Source of the DNA: Mesostigma viride | Taxonomy: Eukaryota; Streptophyta; Mesostigmatophyceae; Mesostigmatales; Mesostigmataceae | Length of the DNA: 64,000 bases | Reading direction: 5' to 3' | NCBI GenBank assembly: GCA_009746045.1 | Contig: RPFO01001436.1 | Location: forward strand, 41,802-105,801 | Shown: piece after piece, positions 45,235 through 56,595 of the stretch | How the letters are laid out: every line of letters starts with the position of its first letter | Numbering within the stretch: the first letter of the stretch is position 1 | Translations under genes and position numbers: made by a program | The notes under the pieces: model-generated | What the model was told of the DNA's origin: nothing | The model's input: the letters and a program-made list of their open reading frames with translations, nothing else | Databases searched by the model: none

Positions 45235-48200
45235 TCAGATGTGCGGAGATACTATGCGATCCAGCCGGTCCACGACCTGTTTGTAGAGCTTGTGCCAAGG
45301 GGCAGCACCGAACAGATGTGGGTGACGTTGCAAAAAACATCGGACTTGACGGAGCATAATGGCTCGGTCATAGTCTTTGACCAATAAACGCTGCAAGAGT
45401 TCAACAAGAGTCGTGATGAAATCAACACGATAAGAACAAAGACGGGAAAAACGATGTAACTGAGAAAGAACAACACCATATTTTGCTGTGTGGGAAAGGA
45501 GACTGTGAATATCGGGGTAACGAATAAAAGGAATTTGCTGGTATTTAGGATCCTTGCGCTTATCATAGATAGCCGTACGCCAGCCCTTCTTGTTATGGGT
45601 AATGTTAAGATCGAGGTAATTGCAATGAGTATCCTCCGACGTGAGCTTTAATGTGAGGGACGCTTGCGGGTAGATGCCAGGCAGACCAGCGGTGATATAC
45701 AAATGGGTTGCGAAATCAGGGTTGTCGAAAGCGATGACATCATCAATGTATCGACATGTATGGATAAAACGCCTGATGAGAACATCATCGTTTGAGGCAA
45801 TGAGATTCTCCATGAATGCAAGCTCATAAGTGTATAGATAGAGGTTTGCAAGGAGCCCGGCACAGTTAGTGCCCATAGGGATGCCGATAGCTTGTTGGTA
45901 TACATTGCCCGCAAAACAGATGAAGGTGTTATCAACAAGATAAGAGATCCAATGGACAAGGTCAGCCTTCGTGATAATATAATTATAACCATCCCGCACG
46001 ATAGCACCTGCCGCGATCCCTGAGAGCCACGTTGCCGTGGGCTTGGTCTGAGAAACACGCACGTGCAGGTGGTTGCGCCCGTGAGGCCTACGTGCATACA
46101 GACGAGTAAGGAGGCTATCTAAACGAGCTTTCAAATCGTGCAAATCTAGTGTGGTATATAGAGTGGTGAAATCATAGGTGGCTATGGGCATAGGTATACG
46201 TTTCTCTGCTGCTGTCTTAGAACGGCTAAGGGCGGCAAGGCGTAGGCGTACTTGGGCTGAGTCTATGACGATCCAACTACCAGCGCATTCATACCCGGCA
46301 TTCGACAGCACCTCCACCCATAATGCATTGGCTTCGGGGAGAAGAGCATTCAAAGCATGGCAGATGAGTTTCGAGAGAGGCATCAGTGGGGCTGAATGCG
46401 ACGCAGCAATGGTGCGCAAAGCAACAGGAGTTTTGTGCAGCTTAAGAGTGAGATACAGATATGGGAACGTAGTGGTGGTGGCGCGTCGCTGCCGCTTAAG
46501 GAATGCCCGAGCAAAAATGTTTTGGCTGTGCAGAAAAGCCCGATGAGCAGCGGTGATACTGGCGGTGGACTGTGCACGCTGAACATAGGTAGGGCTGGAC
46601 GCCAACTCGTGTTGCAAAGTAGCAAGGTAGTGCTTCTTGCATATGAAAGCAAAGTTGTTGGCACTCTTGTCAACACACGTGATGATAAAGTCCTGCTTGA
46701 AGTGGTCAAGAAGTGCTTTATCTGTGGTGTTGAGCCAGGTGGTGCGGTGGACCTGCTGGAGACGGTAATCAAGCCTGGTGAGACGTGCATTGCATTCGTG
46801 AATGACGGCGCGAAACCACGGTTCCATGGCAAGGGGAGCAAGCTGTAGGTCCGTGCTCATGGCATTGCAAAATTTGCGCAGTGATGTGGAGAGCAGTGCA
46901 TTCACCTCTTTGGCACACGTGCGCTGGACCCACGGCCGAAACTTGGTGCCTTTGGCAAAAAGGTCTACAAGCGTGTGGCTCGGCAGGATGCTGAGGTCAG
47001 CGGTCATGACGTGCTGTGAGGTGGGATCAAGGTACTTGAAATACCGTTGTTGTTGGCAGGGGCAGGGCCCTGCCAAGATGGTGGCCAGCTCGGTGGGCGT
47101 TGTATCGCGGCTGACCTTCCCGTTGCTGAAAACCATTTGTCCCAAGGTGGGAGAGTAATGCCAGGCAGCAATGGGAGTGCCGAAAGTGTTGCGCACCACG
47201 AGCGGCATCGCAGCCTGCACTTGCGGCAAATGCAGAATGTGTGGCAAACACAGCTCATCCATCGCAGCATGAATGAAAGGTGAGATCAGCAAACGGCGCG
47301 GACGCAGTGCATCTGCATTCCCATTGACACGGTGCCGAATGATACGTGAGAGAAGGCCTCGCAGACTAGTGGCATGGGAGCGGGGGACTTGCAGATCAGC
47401 TGGGGAGCACGACCCGACGGCAATGTGTAAGCTGGTAAGCTTCTTCAAGCTGCAGGCTTCGAGATAGGATGCATGAAAGTTGCCGCGTTGCATAAGCCGA
47501 GACATGTGACGTAAGCAGCGGAGACTGGTGGAGTAAAGGGAAGGATCGGTGGACACATGTGTGGAAGGTGGAGGGGCCGGGGTGACGCTGGGGGGATAGG
47601 GGCGATATGGGTGGAGATTGTGCTTCAGACGCCAGGCACGGATGAACATAAGAGGGCGGGGACGGAGGGGAGGCGGGCGGCGGCGAGACCGAGCTTTGAA
47701 ACTCTTGCCTTCAATGCAAAAACCGTGGGGCAGAAATGCATGTAACATTCGTTTCCAAAACGTTTCCCGATGCCCTGCGGCTTTGCGAAAAGCGGCGCCG
47801 GTAAAGGTGCCGGGGACATGTTCCAAGGGGACGACTCGCCAATCCCACCACCCGTATTGGGCCATGGCGCCATGTAGGGGGGTGTCGTCGTTGGCGGCAG
47901 GGCGGCCAATATGAAGGCGGCGTGCCGCTCGGACATGTTCCTGAAAACGCGTCCAGGCATCCCGTTGCGTCTGGCCAACGTAGATACGCTGAGGGTACCT
48001 GCGGTTGTAAATGGCATAAATGACGCGATGGGTGCTTACGGGGTGTGGGCGAGTGGAGTTGGTAAGCGACAAATGCGTGCGCTGTAAGCGCCGGAGGCGA
48101 CGTAGAGTATGGTCATCCTTGCAGTGATGGTTATGGCGCGTGTTGATGCGACAACGCTTCCGCCATGCCTGTGAGGAGATACGATAGGGGAACTGCCGAG

Positions 48201-48291
48201 AAATAGCAGTGTACTTCCGGTAATCAATGCCACTGGATTGCCGTATTCTGTGGAGGGTAAGAGCATGCCAGAAAGTCATAAGGTGTTTCAT
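45235..48291 (-). CDS. Penelope-like RT with N-terminal GIY-YIG endonuclease, unit 2, 1018 aa
   Basis: Intact ORF. GIY-YIG endonuclease at about residues 89-195: VIYAIYN, RIYVGQT, an Arg/His segment RFQEHVRAARR, and a Glu in HRETFWKRML as likely metal ligand. No CCHH motif is seen upstream. A linker carries CPC (410-412), the CxC motif of N-terminal-endonuclease Penelope elements. Reverse transcriptase at about 535-980: KLHKTPVALRTIAAS (motif 2), YDFTTLYTTL with Asp707 (A), GIPMGTNCAGLLANLYLYTY (B), YIDD at 848-851 (C) and YLDLNI (about E). Domain order and the missing CCHH place it in the Chlamys clade. The protein would nick chromosomal DNA and copy its own RNA there. The stop is at 45235. 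Confidence 0.92.
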   Translation of the reverse strand: MKHLMTFWHALTLHRIRQSSGIDYRKYTAISRQFPYRISSQAWRKRCRINTRHNHHCKDDHTLRRLRRLQRTHLSLTNSTRPHPVSTHRVIYAIYNRRYPQRIYVGQTQRDAWTRFQEHVRAARRLHIGRPAANDDTPLHGAMAQYGWWDWRVVPLEHVPGTFTGAAFRKAAGHRETFWKRMLHAFLPHGFCIEGKSFKARSRRRPPPLRPRPLMFIRAWRLKHNLHPYRPYPPSVTPAPPPSTHVSTDPSLYSTSLRCLRHMSRLMQRGNFHASYLEACSLKKLTSLHIAVGSCSPADLQVPRSHATSLRGLLSRIIRHRVNGNADALRPRRLLISPFIHAAMDELCLPHILHLPQVQAAMPLVVRNTFGTPIAAWHYSPTLGQMVFSNGKVSRDTTPTELATILAGPCPCQQQRYFKYLDPTSQHVMTADLSILPSHTLVDLFAKGTKFRPWVQRTCAKEVNALLSTSLRKFCNAMSTDLQLAPLAMEPWFRAVIHECNARLTRLDYRLQQVHRTTWLNTTDKALLDHFKQDFIITCVDKSANNFAFICKKHYLATLQHELASSPTYVQRAQSTASITAAHRAFLHSQNIFARAFLKRQRRATTTTFPYLYLTLKLHKTPVALRTIAASHSAPLMPLSKLICHALNALLPEANALWVEVLSNAGYECAGSWIVIDSAQVRLRLAALSRSKTAAEKRIPMPIATYDFTTLYTTLDLHDLKARLDSLLTRLYARRPHGRNHLHVRVSQTKPTATWLSGIAAGAIVRDGYNYIITKADLVHWISYLVDNTFICFAGNVYQQAIGIPMGTNCAGLLANLYLYTYELAFMENLIASNDDVLIRRFIHTCRYIDDVIAFDNPDFATHLYITAGLPGIYPQASLTLKLTSEDTHCNYLDLNITHNKKGWRTAIYDKRKDPKYQQIPFIRYPDIHSLLSHTAKYGVVLSQLHRFSRLCSYRVDFITTLVELLQRLLVKDYDRAIMLRQVRCFLQRHPHLFGAAPWHKLYKQVVDRLDRIVSPHI

Positions 48292-49786
48292 GATGATTCA
48301 GATGCACTGAGAGCTAAGACATCAAACAGAACCAGAGCGGAGCATATTGAGGTAAGTCAATATTCACTGCGTAACACCCGTTACGCGATAGCGGTGGTCC
48401 ATGATGCATCTCCCCGGGGCAGGATGTGGCTAACAACACAGCTGAATGGACTCGGAACATGTGGATTCCCAGTGGGGGGGCCTTCCAATTGTCATACTTG
48501 ACACCTCTTTCCTGTAACGAAAAGATTTCCCTTCTTCATGTTCCAGATGAGTCACCGTGCTCCTGCCTTTGTGTTTTTTTGGCGTTTGTAAAGAGATATG
48601 GGAGGGTAAACAAAAGCAAAGGCTGATATTGCCGTGTGGGGGGCCCGATCCTTGGTTAGTCTCTCAAGTGCCCACAGAAAAACACGAGAGTAGCACACAC
48701 AGCGCGCAGCCCAGCCTAGCTCCCTCAGTAAAAGTAAAAGAAAAAGGACAAGAACAGCAAAACAAACGAGAACAAGAAAAAGAACAAAACACAGACACGT
48801 AGTGCAATGTGAGCGGAATGATGGAGGAAGGTGAGAGGGGGACATCGTATTGAATGTGTAGGCATTGAGGCAGCCGAAGCGTCCCATCCCCGGGTACATT
48901 CGTGGCTTTCAAAAAAGCCACAACCTGCGTGGAAGAGGAAAATGCAGGAACGATGAGTATGATCCTGAAAACGAGGTTGAGGAAACGCGGAGAGGAAATG
49001 CCGGCCGCTGAAACGATTCCGATGGAACTATGGGTTTCGCCGACATGAGGCGGTGCAGCTGACTATCTCTATGGTGTCGTGTGTGACCGGGAGTGCCGGT
49101 TCACGTGCGCACTCGTCGGACTAGCCCGACGACATGTGTGCTTGGTTGCCCACGGCTGAAATCCTCTTGCCCGTCATGCAAAGGCCACGCCTCCTAGCCG
49201 AAAACGAACTATATTCAACCAATCTAATATCAAAGAGACAACCAGCGCAGGCCAGAAATCGGGAGAATCCGGACCATGGTAGCTCGAGCCTGCCGTTATC
49301 TTTTCCGCGTTTTCGAGTCGTTCAGGATGATGAAGATGAATGGTGATGGAAATGTGTATCCTTGTGCATTGAAATTATGGCTGGCTTACGTGTGGAGCGA
49401 CTAGATGACCTAGACGGTGGGGCCGGAAACAGCATGCTTGATCAGGGCGTGTGTTTCTAGCCTAACTGGCCGGGAGTGTCTAGTGGTGAGCACCATTGCT
49501 GCGATCGCTCTCCCACCATTTACGAGGAAATACCCGCAAATGGAAAACCACTGAAAAGGTCTAGCTAGTCAGTCATCACGTTAGCCATGCCATGATTCCA
49601 AACGTCCAAGAACTGCACACGGTGCAAAGGCAAAAAGCCGGAGGACAGCACTTTCAAATGTGCGGCGGGAACCAAAAGCCCGCGGATGCCAGAAAACATC
49701 GTGTTGCGGCAGCGACGCGACGATGTGGACAACGAATCCAGTGCCAAGCTCGGAACGGCCGCAAAGGAGATCTGGCATCACAGGGT

Positions 49787-52700
49787 TCAGATGTGCGGAG
49801 ATACTATGCGATCCAGCCGGTCCACGACCTGTTTGTAGAGCTTGTGCCAAGGGGCAGCACCGAACAGATGTGGGTGACGTTGCAAAAAACATCGGACTTG
49901 ACGGAGCATAATGGCTCGGTCATAGTCTTTGACCAATAAACGCTGCAAGAGTTCAACAAGAGTCGTGATGAAATCAACACGATAAGAACAAAGACGGGAA
50001 AAACGATGTAACTGAGAAAGAACAACACCATATTTTGCTGTGTGGGAAAGGAGACTGTGAATATCGGGGTAACGAATAAAAGGAATTTGCTGGTATTTAG
50101 GATCCTTGCGCTTATCATAGATAGCCGTACGCCAGCCCTTCTTGTTATGGGTAATGTTAAGATCGAGGTAATTGCAATGAGTATCCTCCGACGTGAGCTT
50201 TAATGTGAGGGACGCTTGCGGGTAGATGCCAGGCAGACCAGCGGTGATATACAAATGGGTTGCGAAATCAGGGTTGTCGAAAGCGATGACATCATCAATG
50301 TATCGACATGTATGGATAAAACGCCTGATGAGAACATCATCGTTTGAGGCAATGAGATTCTCCATGAATGCAAGCTCATAAGTGTATAGATAGAGGTTTG
50401 CAAGGAGCCCGGCACAGTTAGTGCCCATAGGGATGCCGATAGCTTGTTGGTATACATTGCCCGCAAAACAGATGAAGGTGTTATCAACAAGATAAGAGAT
50501 CCAATGGACAAGGTCAGCCTTCGTGATAATATAATTATAACCATCCCGCACGATAGCACCTGCCGCGATCCCTGAGAGCCACGTTGCCGTGGGCTTGGTC
50601 TGAGAAACACGCACGTGCAGGTGGTTGCGCCCGTGAGGCCTACGTGCATACAGACGAGTAAGGAGGCTATCTAAACGAGCTTTCAAATCGTGCAAATCTA
50701 GTGTGGTATATAGAGTGGTGAAATCATAGGTGGCTATGGGCATAGGTATACGTTTCTCTGCTGCTGTCTTAGAACGGCTAAGGGCGGCAAGGCGTAGGCG
50801 TACTTGGGCTGAGTCTATGACGATCCAACTACCAGCGCATTCATACCCGGCATTCGACAGCACCTCCACCCATAATGCATTGGCTTCGGGGAGAAGAGCA
50901 TTCAAAGCATGGCAGATGAGTTTCGAGAGAGGCATCAGTGGGGCTGAATGCGACGCAGCAATGGTGCGCAAAGCAACAGGAGTTTTGTGCAGCTTAAGAG
51001 TGAGATACAGATATGGGAACGTAGTGGTGGTGGCGCGTCGCTGCCGCTTAAGGAATGCCCGAGCAAAAATGTTTTGGCTGTGCAGAAAAGCCCGATGAGC
51101 AGCGGTGATACTGGCGGTGGACTGTGCACGCTGAACATAGGTAGGGCTGGACGCCAACTCGTGTTGCAAAGTAGCAAGGTAGTGCTTCTTGCATATGAAA
51201 GCAAAGTTGTTGGCACTCTTGTCAACACACGTGATGATAAAGTCCTGCTTGAAGTGGTCAAGAAGTGCTTTATCTGTGGTGTTGAGCCAGGTGGTGCGGT
51301 GGACCTGCTGGAGACGGTAATCAAGCCTGGTGAGACGTGCATTGCATTCGTGAATGACGGCGCGAAACCACGGTTCCATGGCAAGGGGAGCAAGCTGTAG
51401 GTCCGTGCTCATGGCATTGCAAAATTTGCGCAGTGATGTGGAGAGCAGTGCATTCACCTCTTTGGCACACGTGCGCTGGACCCACGGCCGAAACTTGGTG
51501 CCTTTGGCAAAAAGGTCTACAAGCGTGTGGCTCGGCAGGATGCTGAGGTCAGCGGTCATGACGTGCTGTGAGGTGGGATCAAGGTACTTGAAATACCGTT
51601 GTTGTTGGCAGGGGCAGGGCCCTGCCAAGATGGTGGCCAGCTCGGTGGGCGTTGTATCGCGGCTGACCTTCCCGTTGCTGAAAACCATTTGTCCCAAGGT
51701 GGGAGAGTAATGCCAGGCAGCAATGGGAGTGCCGAAAGTGTTGCGCACCACGAGCGGCATCGCAGCCTGCACTTGCGGCAAATGCAGAATGTGTGGCAAA
51801 CACAGCTCATCCATCGCAGCATGAATGAAAGGTGAGATCAGCAAACGGCGCGGACGCAGTGCATCTGCATTCCCATTGACACGGTGCCGAATGATACGTG
51901 AGAGAAGGCCTCGCAGACTAGTGGCATGGGAGCGGGGGACTTGCAGATCAGCTGGGGAGCACGACCCGACGGCAATGTGTAAGCTGGTAAGCTTCTTCAA
52001 GCTGCAGGCTTCGAGATAGGATGCATGAAAGTTGCCGCGTTGCATAAGCCGAGACATGTGACGTAAGCAGCGGAGACTGGTGGAGTAAAGGGAAGGATCG
52101 GTGGACACATGTGTGGAAGGTGGAGGGGCCGGGGTGACGCTGGGGGGATAGGGGCGATATGGGTGGAGATTGTGCTTCAGACGCCAGGCACGGATGAACA
52201 TAAGAGGGCGGGGACGGAGGGGAGGCGGGCGGCGGCGAGACCGAGCTTTGAAACTCTTGCCTTCAATGCAAAAACCGTGGGGCAGAAATGCATGTAACAT
52301 TCGTTTCCAAAACGTTTCCCGATGCCCTGCGGCTTTGCGAAAAGCGGCGCCGGTAAAGGTGCCGGGGACATGTTCCAAGGGGACGACTCGCCAATCCCAC
52401 CACCCGTATTGGGCCATGGCGCCATGTAGGGGGGTGTCGTCGTTGGCGGCAGGGCGGCCAATATGAAGGCGGCGTGCCGCTCGGACATGTTCCTGAAAAC
52501 GCGTCCAGGCATCCCGTTGCGTCTGGCCAACGTAGATACGCTGAGGGTACCTGCGGTTGTAAATGGCATAAATGACGCGATGGGTGCTTACGGGGTGTGG
52601 GCGAGTGGAGTTGGTAAGCGACAAATGCGTGCGCTGTAAGCGCCGGAGGCGACGTAGAGTATGGTCATCCTTGCAGTGATGGTTATGGCGCGTGTTGATG

Positions 52701-52843
52701 CGACAACGCTTCCGCCATGCCTGTGAGGAGATACGATAGGGGAACTGCCGAGAAATAGCAGTGTACTTCCGGTAATCAATGCCACTGGATTGCCGTATTC
52801 TGTGGAGGGTAAGAGCATGCCAGAAAGTCATAAGGTGTTTCAT
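49787..52843 (-). CDS. Penelope-like RT with N-terminal GIY-YIG endonuclease, unit 3, 1018 aa
   Basis: The translation is identical to unit 2, offset by exactly 4552 bases, with all endonuclease and reverse-transcriptase motifs intact. Its leader is followed by the 3' end of unit 4, so its transcript could be driven by upstream repeat sequence acting as a pseudo-LTR. Confidence 0.92.
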   Translation of the reverse strand: MKHLMTFWHALTLHRIRQSSGIDYRKYTAISRQFPYRISSQAWRKRCRINTRHNHHCKDDHTLRRLRRLQRTHLSLTNSTRPHPVSTHRVIYAIYNRRYPQRIYVGQTQRDAWTRFQEHVRAARRLHIGRPAANDDTPLHGAMAQYGWWDWRVVPLEHVPGTFTGAAFRKAAGHRETFWKRMLHAFLPHGFCIEGKSFKARSRRRPPPLRPRPLMFIRAWRLKHNLHPYRPYPPSVTPAPPPSTHVSTDPSLYSTSLRCLRHMSRLMQRGNFHASYLEACSLKKLTSLHIAVGSCSPADLQVPRSHATSLRGLLSRIIRHRVNGNADALRPRRLLISPFIHAAMDELCLPHILHLPQVQAAMPLVVRNTFGTPIAAWHYSPTLGQMVFSNGKVSRDTTPTELATILAGPCPCQQQRYFKYLDPTSQHVMTADLSILPSHTLVDLFAKGTKFRPWVQRTCAKEVNALLSTSLRKFCNAMSTDLQLAPLAMEPWFRAVIHECNARLTRLDYRLQQVHRTTWLNTTDKALLDHFKQDFIITCVDKSANNFAFICKKHYLATLQHELASSPTYVQRAQSTASITAAHRAFLHSQNIFARAFLKRQRRATTTTFPYLYLTLKLHKTPVALRTIAASHSAPLMPLSKLICHALNALLPEANALWVEVLSNAGYECAGSWIVIDSAQVRLRLAALSRSKTAAEKRIPMPIATYDFTTLYTTLDLHDLKARLDSLLTRLYARRPHGRNHLHVRVSQTKPTATWLSGIAAGAIVRDGYNYIITKADLVHWISYLVDNTFICFAGNVYQQAIGIPMGTNCAGLLANLYLYTYELAFMENLIASNDDVLIRRFIHTCRYIDDVIAFDNPDFATHLYITAGLPGIYPQASLTLKLTSEDTHCNYLDLNITHNKKGWRTAIYDKRKDPKYQQIPFIRYPDIHSLLSHTAKYGVVLSQLHRFSRLCSYRVDFITTLVELLQRLLVKDYDRAIMLRQVRCFLQRHPHLFGAAPWHKLYKQVVDRLDRIVSPHI

Positions 52844-54338
52844 GATGATTCAGATGCACTGAGAGCTAAGACATCAAACAGAACCAGAGCGGAGCATATT
52901 GAGGTAAGTCAATATTCACTGCGTAACACCCGTTACGCGATAGCGGTGGTCCATGATGCATCTCCCCGGGGCAGGATGTGGCTAACAACACAGCTGAATG
53001 GACTCGGAACATGTGGATTCCCAGTGGGGGGGCCTTCCAATTGTCATACTTGACACCTCTTTCCTGTAACGAAAAGATTTCCCTTCTTCATGTTCCAGAT
53101 GAGTCACCGTGCTCCTGCCTTTGTGTTTTTTTGGCGTTTGTAAAGAGATATGGGAGGGTAAACAAAAGCAAAGGCTGATATTGCCGTGTGGGGGGCCCGA
53201 TCCTTGGTTAGTCTCTCAAGTGCCCACAGAAAAACACGAGAGTAGCACACACAGCGCGCAGCCCAGCCTAGCTCCCTCAGTAAAAGTAAAAGAAAAAGGA
53301 CAAGAACAGCAAAACAAACGAGAACAAGAAAAAGAACAAAACACAGACACGTAGTGCAATGTGAGCGGAATGATGGAGGAAGGTGAGAGGGGGACATCGT
53401 ATTGAATGTGTAGGCATTGAGGCAGCCGAAGCGTCCCATCCCCGGGTACATTCGTGGCTTTCAAAAAAGCCACAACCTGCGTGGAAGAGGAAAATGCAGG
53501 AACGATGAGTATGATCCTGAAAACGAGGTTGAGGAAACGCGGAGAGGAAATGCCGGCCGCTGAAACGATTCCGATGGAACTATGGGTTTCGCCGACATGA
53601 GGCGGTGCAGCTGACTATCTCTATGGTGTCGTGTGTGACCGGGAGTGCCGGTTCACGTGCGCACTCGTCGGACTAGCCCGACGACATGTGTGCTTGGTTG
53701 CCCACGGCTGAAATCCTCTTGCCCGTCATGCAAAGGCCACGCCTCCTAGCCGAAAACGAACTATATTCAACCAATCTAATATCAAAGAGACAACCAGCGC
53801 AGGCCAGAAATCGGGAGAATCCGGACCATGGTAGCTCGAGCCTGCCGTTATCTTTTCCGCGTTTTCGAGTCGTTCAGGATGATGAAGATGAATGGTGATG
53901 GAAATGTGTATCCTTGTGCATTGAAATTATGGCTGGCTTACGTGTGGAGCGACTAGATGACCTAGACGGTGGGGCCGGAAACAGCATGCTTGATCAGGGC
54001 GTGTGTTTCTAGCCTAACTGGCCGGGAGTGTCTAGTGGTGAGCACCATTGCTGCGATCGCTCTCCCACCATTTACGAGGAAATACCCGCAAATGGAAAAC
54101 CACTGAAAAGGTCTAGCTAGTCAGTCATCACGTTAGCCATGCCATGATTCCAAACGTCCAAGAACTGCACACGGTGCAAAGGCAAAAAGCCGGAGGACAG
54201 CACTTTCAAATGTGCGGCGGGAACCAAAAGCCCGCGGATGCCAGAAAACATCGTGTTGCGGCAGCGACGCGACGATGTGGACAACGAATCCAGTGCCAAG
54301 CTCGGAACGGCCGCAAAGGAGATCTGGCATCACAGGGT

Positions 54339-56595
54339 TCAGATGTGCGGAGATACTATGCGATCCAGCCGGTCCACGACCTGTTTGTAGAGCTTGTGCC
54401 AAGGGGCAGCACCGAACAGATGTGGGTGACGTTGCAAAAAACATCGGACTTGACGGAGCATAATGGCTCGGTCATAGTCTTTGACCAATAAACGCTGCAA
54501 GAGTTCAACAAGAGTCGTGATGAAATCAACACGATAAGAACAAAGACGGGAAAAACGATGTAACTGAGAAAGAACAACACCATATTTTGCTGTGTGGGAA
54601 AGGAGACTGTGAATATCGGGGTAACGAATAAAAGGAATTTGCTGGTATTTAGGATCCTTGCGCTTATCATAGATAGCCGTACGCCAGCCCTTCTTGTTAT
54701 GGGTAATGTTAAGATCGAGGTAATTGCAATGAGTATCCTCCGACGTGAGCTTTAATGTGAGGGACGCTTGCGGGTAGATGCCAGGCAGACCAGCGGTGAT
54801 ATACAAATGGGTTGCGAAATCAGGGTTGTCGAAAGCGATGACATCATCAATGTATCGACATGTATGGATAAAACGCCTGATGAGAACATCATCGTTTGAG
54901 GCAATGAGATTCTCCATGAATGCAAGCTCATAAGTGTATAGATAGAGGTTTGCAAGGAGCCCGGCACAGTTAGTGCCCATAGGGATGCCGATAGCTTGTT
55001 GGTATACATTGCCCGCAAAACAGATGAAGGTGTTATCAACAAGATAAGAGATCCAATGGACAAGGTCAGCCTTCGTGATAATATAATTATAACCATCCCG
55101 CACGATAGCACCTGCCGCGATCCCTGAGAGCCACGTTGCCGTGGGCTTGGTCTGAGAAACACGCACGTGCAGGTGGTTGCGCCCGTGAGGCCTACGTGCA
55201 TACAGACGAGTAAGGAGGCTATCTAAACGAGCTTTCAAATCGTGCAAATCTAGTGTGGTATATAGAGTGGTGAAATCATAGGTGGCTATGGGCATAGGTA
55301 TACGTTTCTCTGCTGCTGTCTTAGAACGGCTAAGGGCGGCAAGGCGTAGGCGTACTTGGGCTGAGTCTATGACGATCCAACTACCAGCGCATTCATACCC
55401 GGCATTCGACAGCACCTCCACCCATAATGCATTGGCTTCGGGGAGAAGAGCATTCAAAGCATGGCAGATGAGTTTCGAGAGAGGCATCAGTGGGGCTGAA
55501 TGCGACGCAGCAATGGTGCGCAAAGCAACAGGAGTTTTGTGCAGCTTAAGAGTGAGATACAGATATGGGAACGTAGTGGTGGTGGCGCGTCGCTGCCGCT
55601 TAAGGAATGCCCGAGCAAAAATGTTTTGGCTGTGCAGAAAAGCCCGATGAGCAGCGGTGATACTGGCGGTGGACTGTGCACGCTGAACATAGGTAGGGCT
55701 GGACGCCAACTCGTGTTGCAAAGTAGCAAGGTAGTGCTTCTTGCATATGAAAGCAAAGTTGTTGGCACTCTTGTCAACACACGTGATGATAAAGTCCTGC
55801 TTGAAGTGGTCAAGAAGTGCTTTATCTGTGGTGTTGAGCCAGGTGGTGCGGTGGACCTGCTGGAGACGGTAATCAAGCCTGGTGAGACGTGCATTGCATT
55901 CGTGAATGACGGCGCGAAACCACGGTTCCATGGCAAGGGGAGCAAGCTGTAGGTCCGTGCTCATGGCATTGCAAAATTTGCGCAGTGATGTGGAGAGCAG
56001 TGCATTCACCTCTTTGGCACACGTGCGCTGGACCCACGGCCGAAACTTGGTGCCTTTGGCAAAAAGGTCTACAAGCGTGTGGCTCGGCAGGATGCTGAGG
56101 TCAGCGGTCATGACGTGCTGTGAGGTGGGATCAAGGTACTTGAAATACCGTTGTTGTTGGCAGGGGCAGGGCCCTGCCAAGATGGTGGCCAGCTCGGTGG
56201 GCGTTGTATCGCGGCTGACCTTCCCGTTGCTGAAAACCATTTGTCCCAAGGTGGGAGAGTAATGCCAGGCAGCAATGGGAGTGCCGAAAGTGTTGCGCAC
56301 CACGAGCGGCATCGCAGCCTGCACTTGCGGCAAATGCAGAATGTGTGGCAAACACAGCTCATCCATCGCAGCATGAATGAAAGGTGAGATCAGCAAACGG
56401 CGCGGACGCAGTGCATCTGCATTCCCATTGACACGGTGCCGAATGATACGTGAGAGAAGGCCTCGCAGACTAGTGGCATGGGAGCGGGGGACTTGCAGAT
56501 CAGCTGGGGAGCACGACCCGACGGCAATGTGTAAGCTGGTAAGCTTCTTCAAGCTGCAGGCTTCGAGATAGGATGCATGAAAGTTGCCGCGTTGC
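54339..56595 (-). pseudogene. Penelope RT ORF, unit 4, 5'-truncated
   Basis: The frame is identical to units 2 and 3 from the stop up to 56595, where homology ends abruptly at GTTGC. The GIY-YIG domain and the initiator Met are gone. The CxC linker and complete reverse-transcriptase domain remain. The 737-aa ORF seen from an internal start at 56552 is probably not made. The truncation is on the 5' side, as expected from incomplete reverse transcription. Confidence 0.88.

Larger units (their letters stand above)
36723..56595 (-). mobile_element. Head-to-tail array of a Chlamys-type Penelope-like element
   Basis: The unit is 4552 bp. Unit 1 spans 36723-44674 (interrupted by a 3.4-kb insertion), unit 2 44675-49226, unit 3 49227-53778, and unit 4 53779-56595 (5'-truncated). 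Every internal junction is the same (AACCAATCTA|ATATCAAAGAG), so the left edge at 36723 is the element's true 3' end. The encoded proteins and the sampled DNA lines are identical between units. Elements run right to left, each with about 0.93 kb of 5' leader, one ORF and about 0.56 kb of 3' UTR. Tandem and 5'-truncated arrangements are typical of Penelope-like elements. Confidence 0.93.

Noticed and set aside
40628-56571. Repeated secondary ORFs of 60-152 codons on both strands of the Penelope units
   Set aside because: They overlap the 1018-codon frame in other phases and recur only because the unit recurs.
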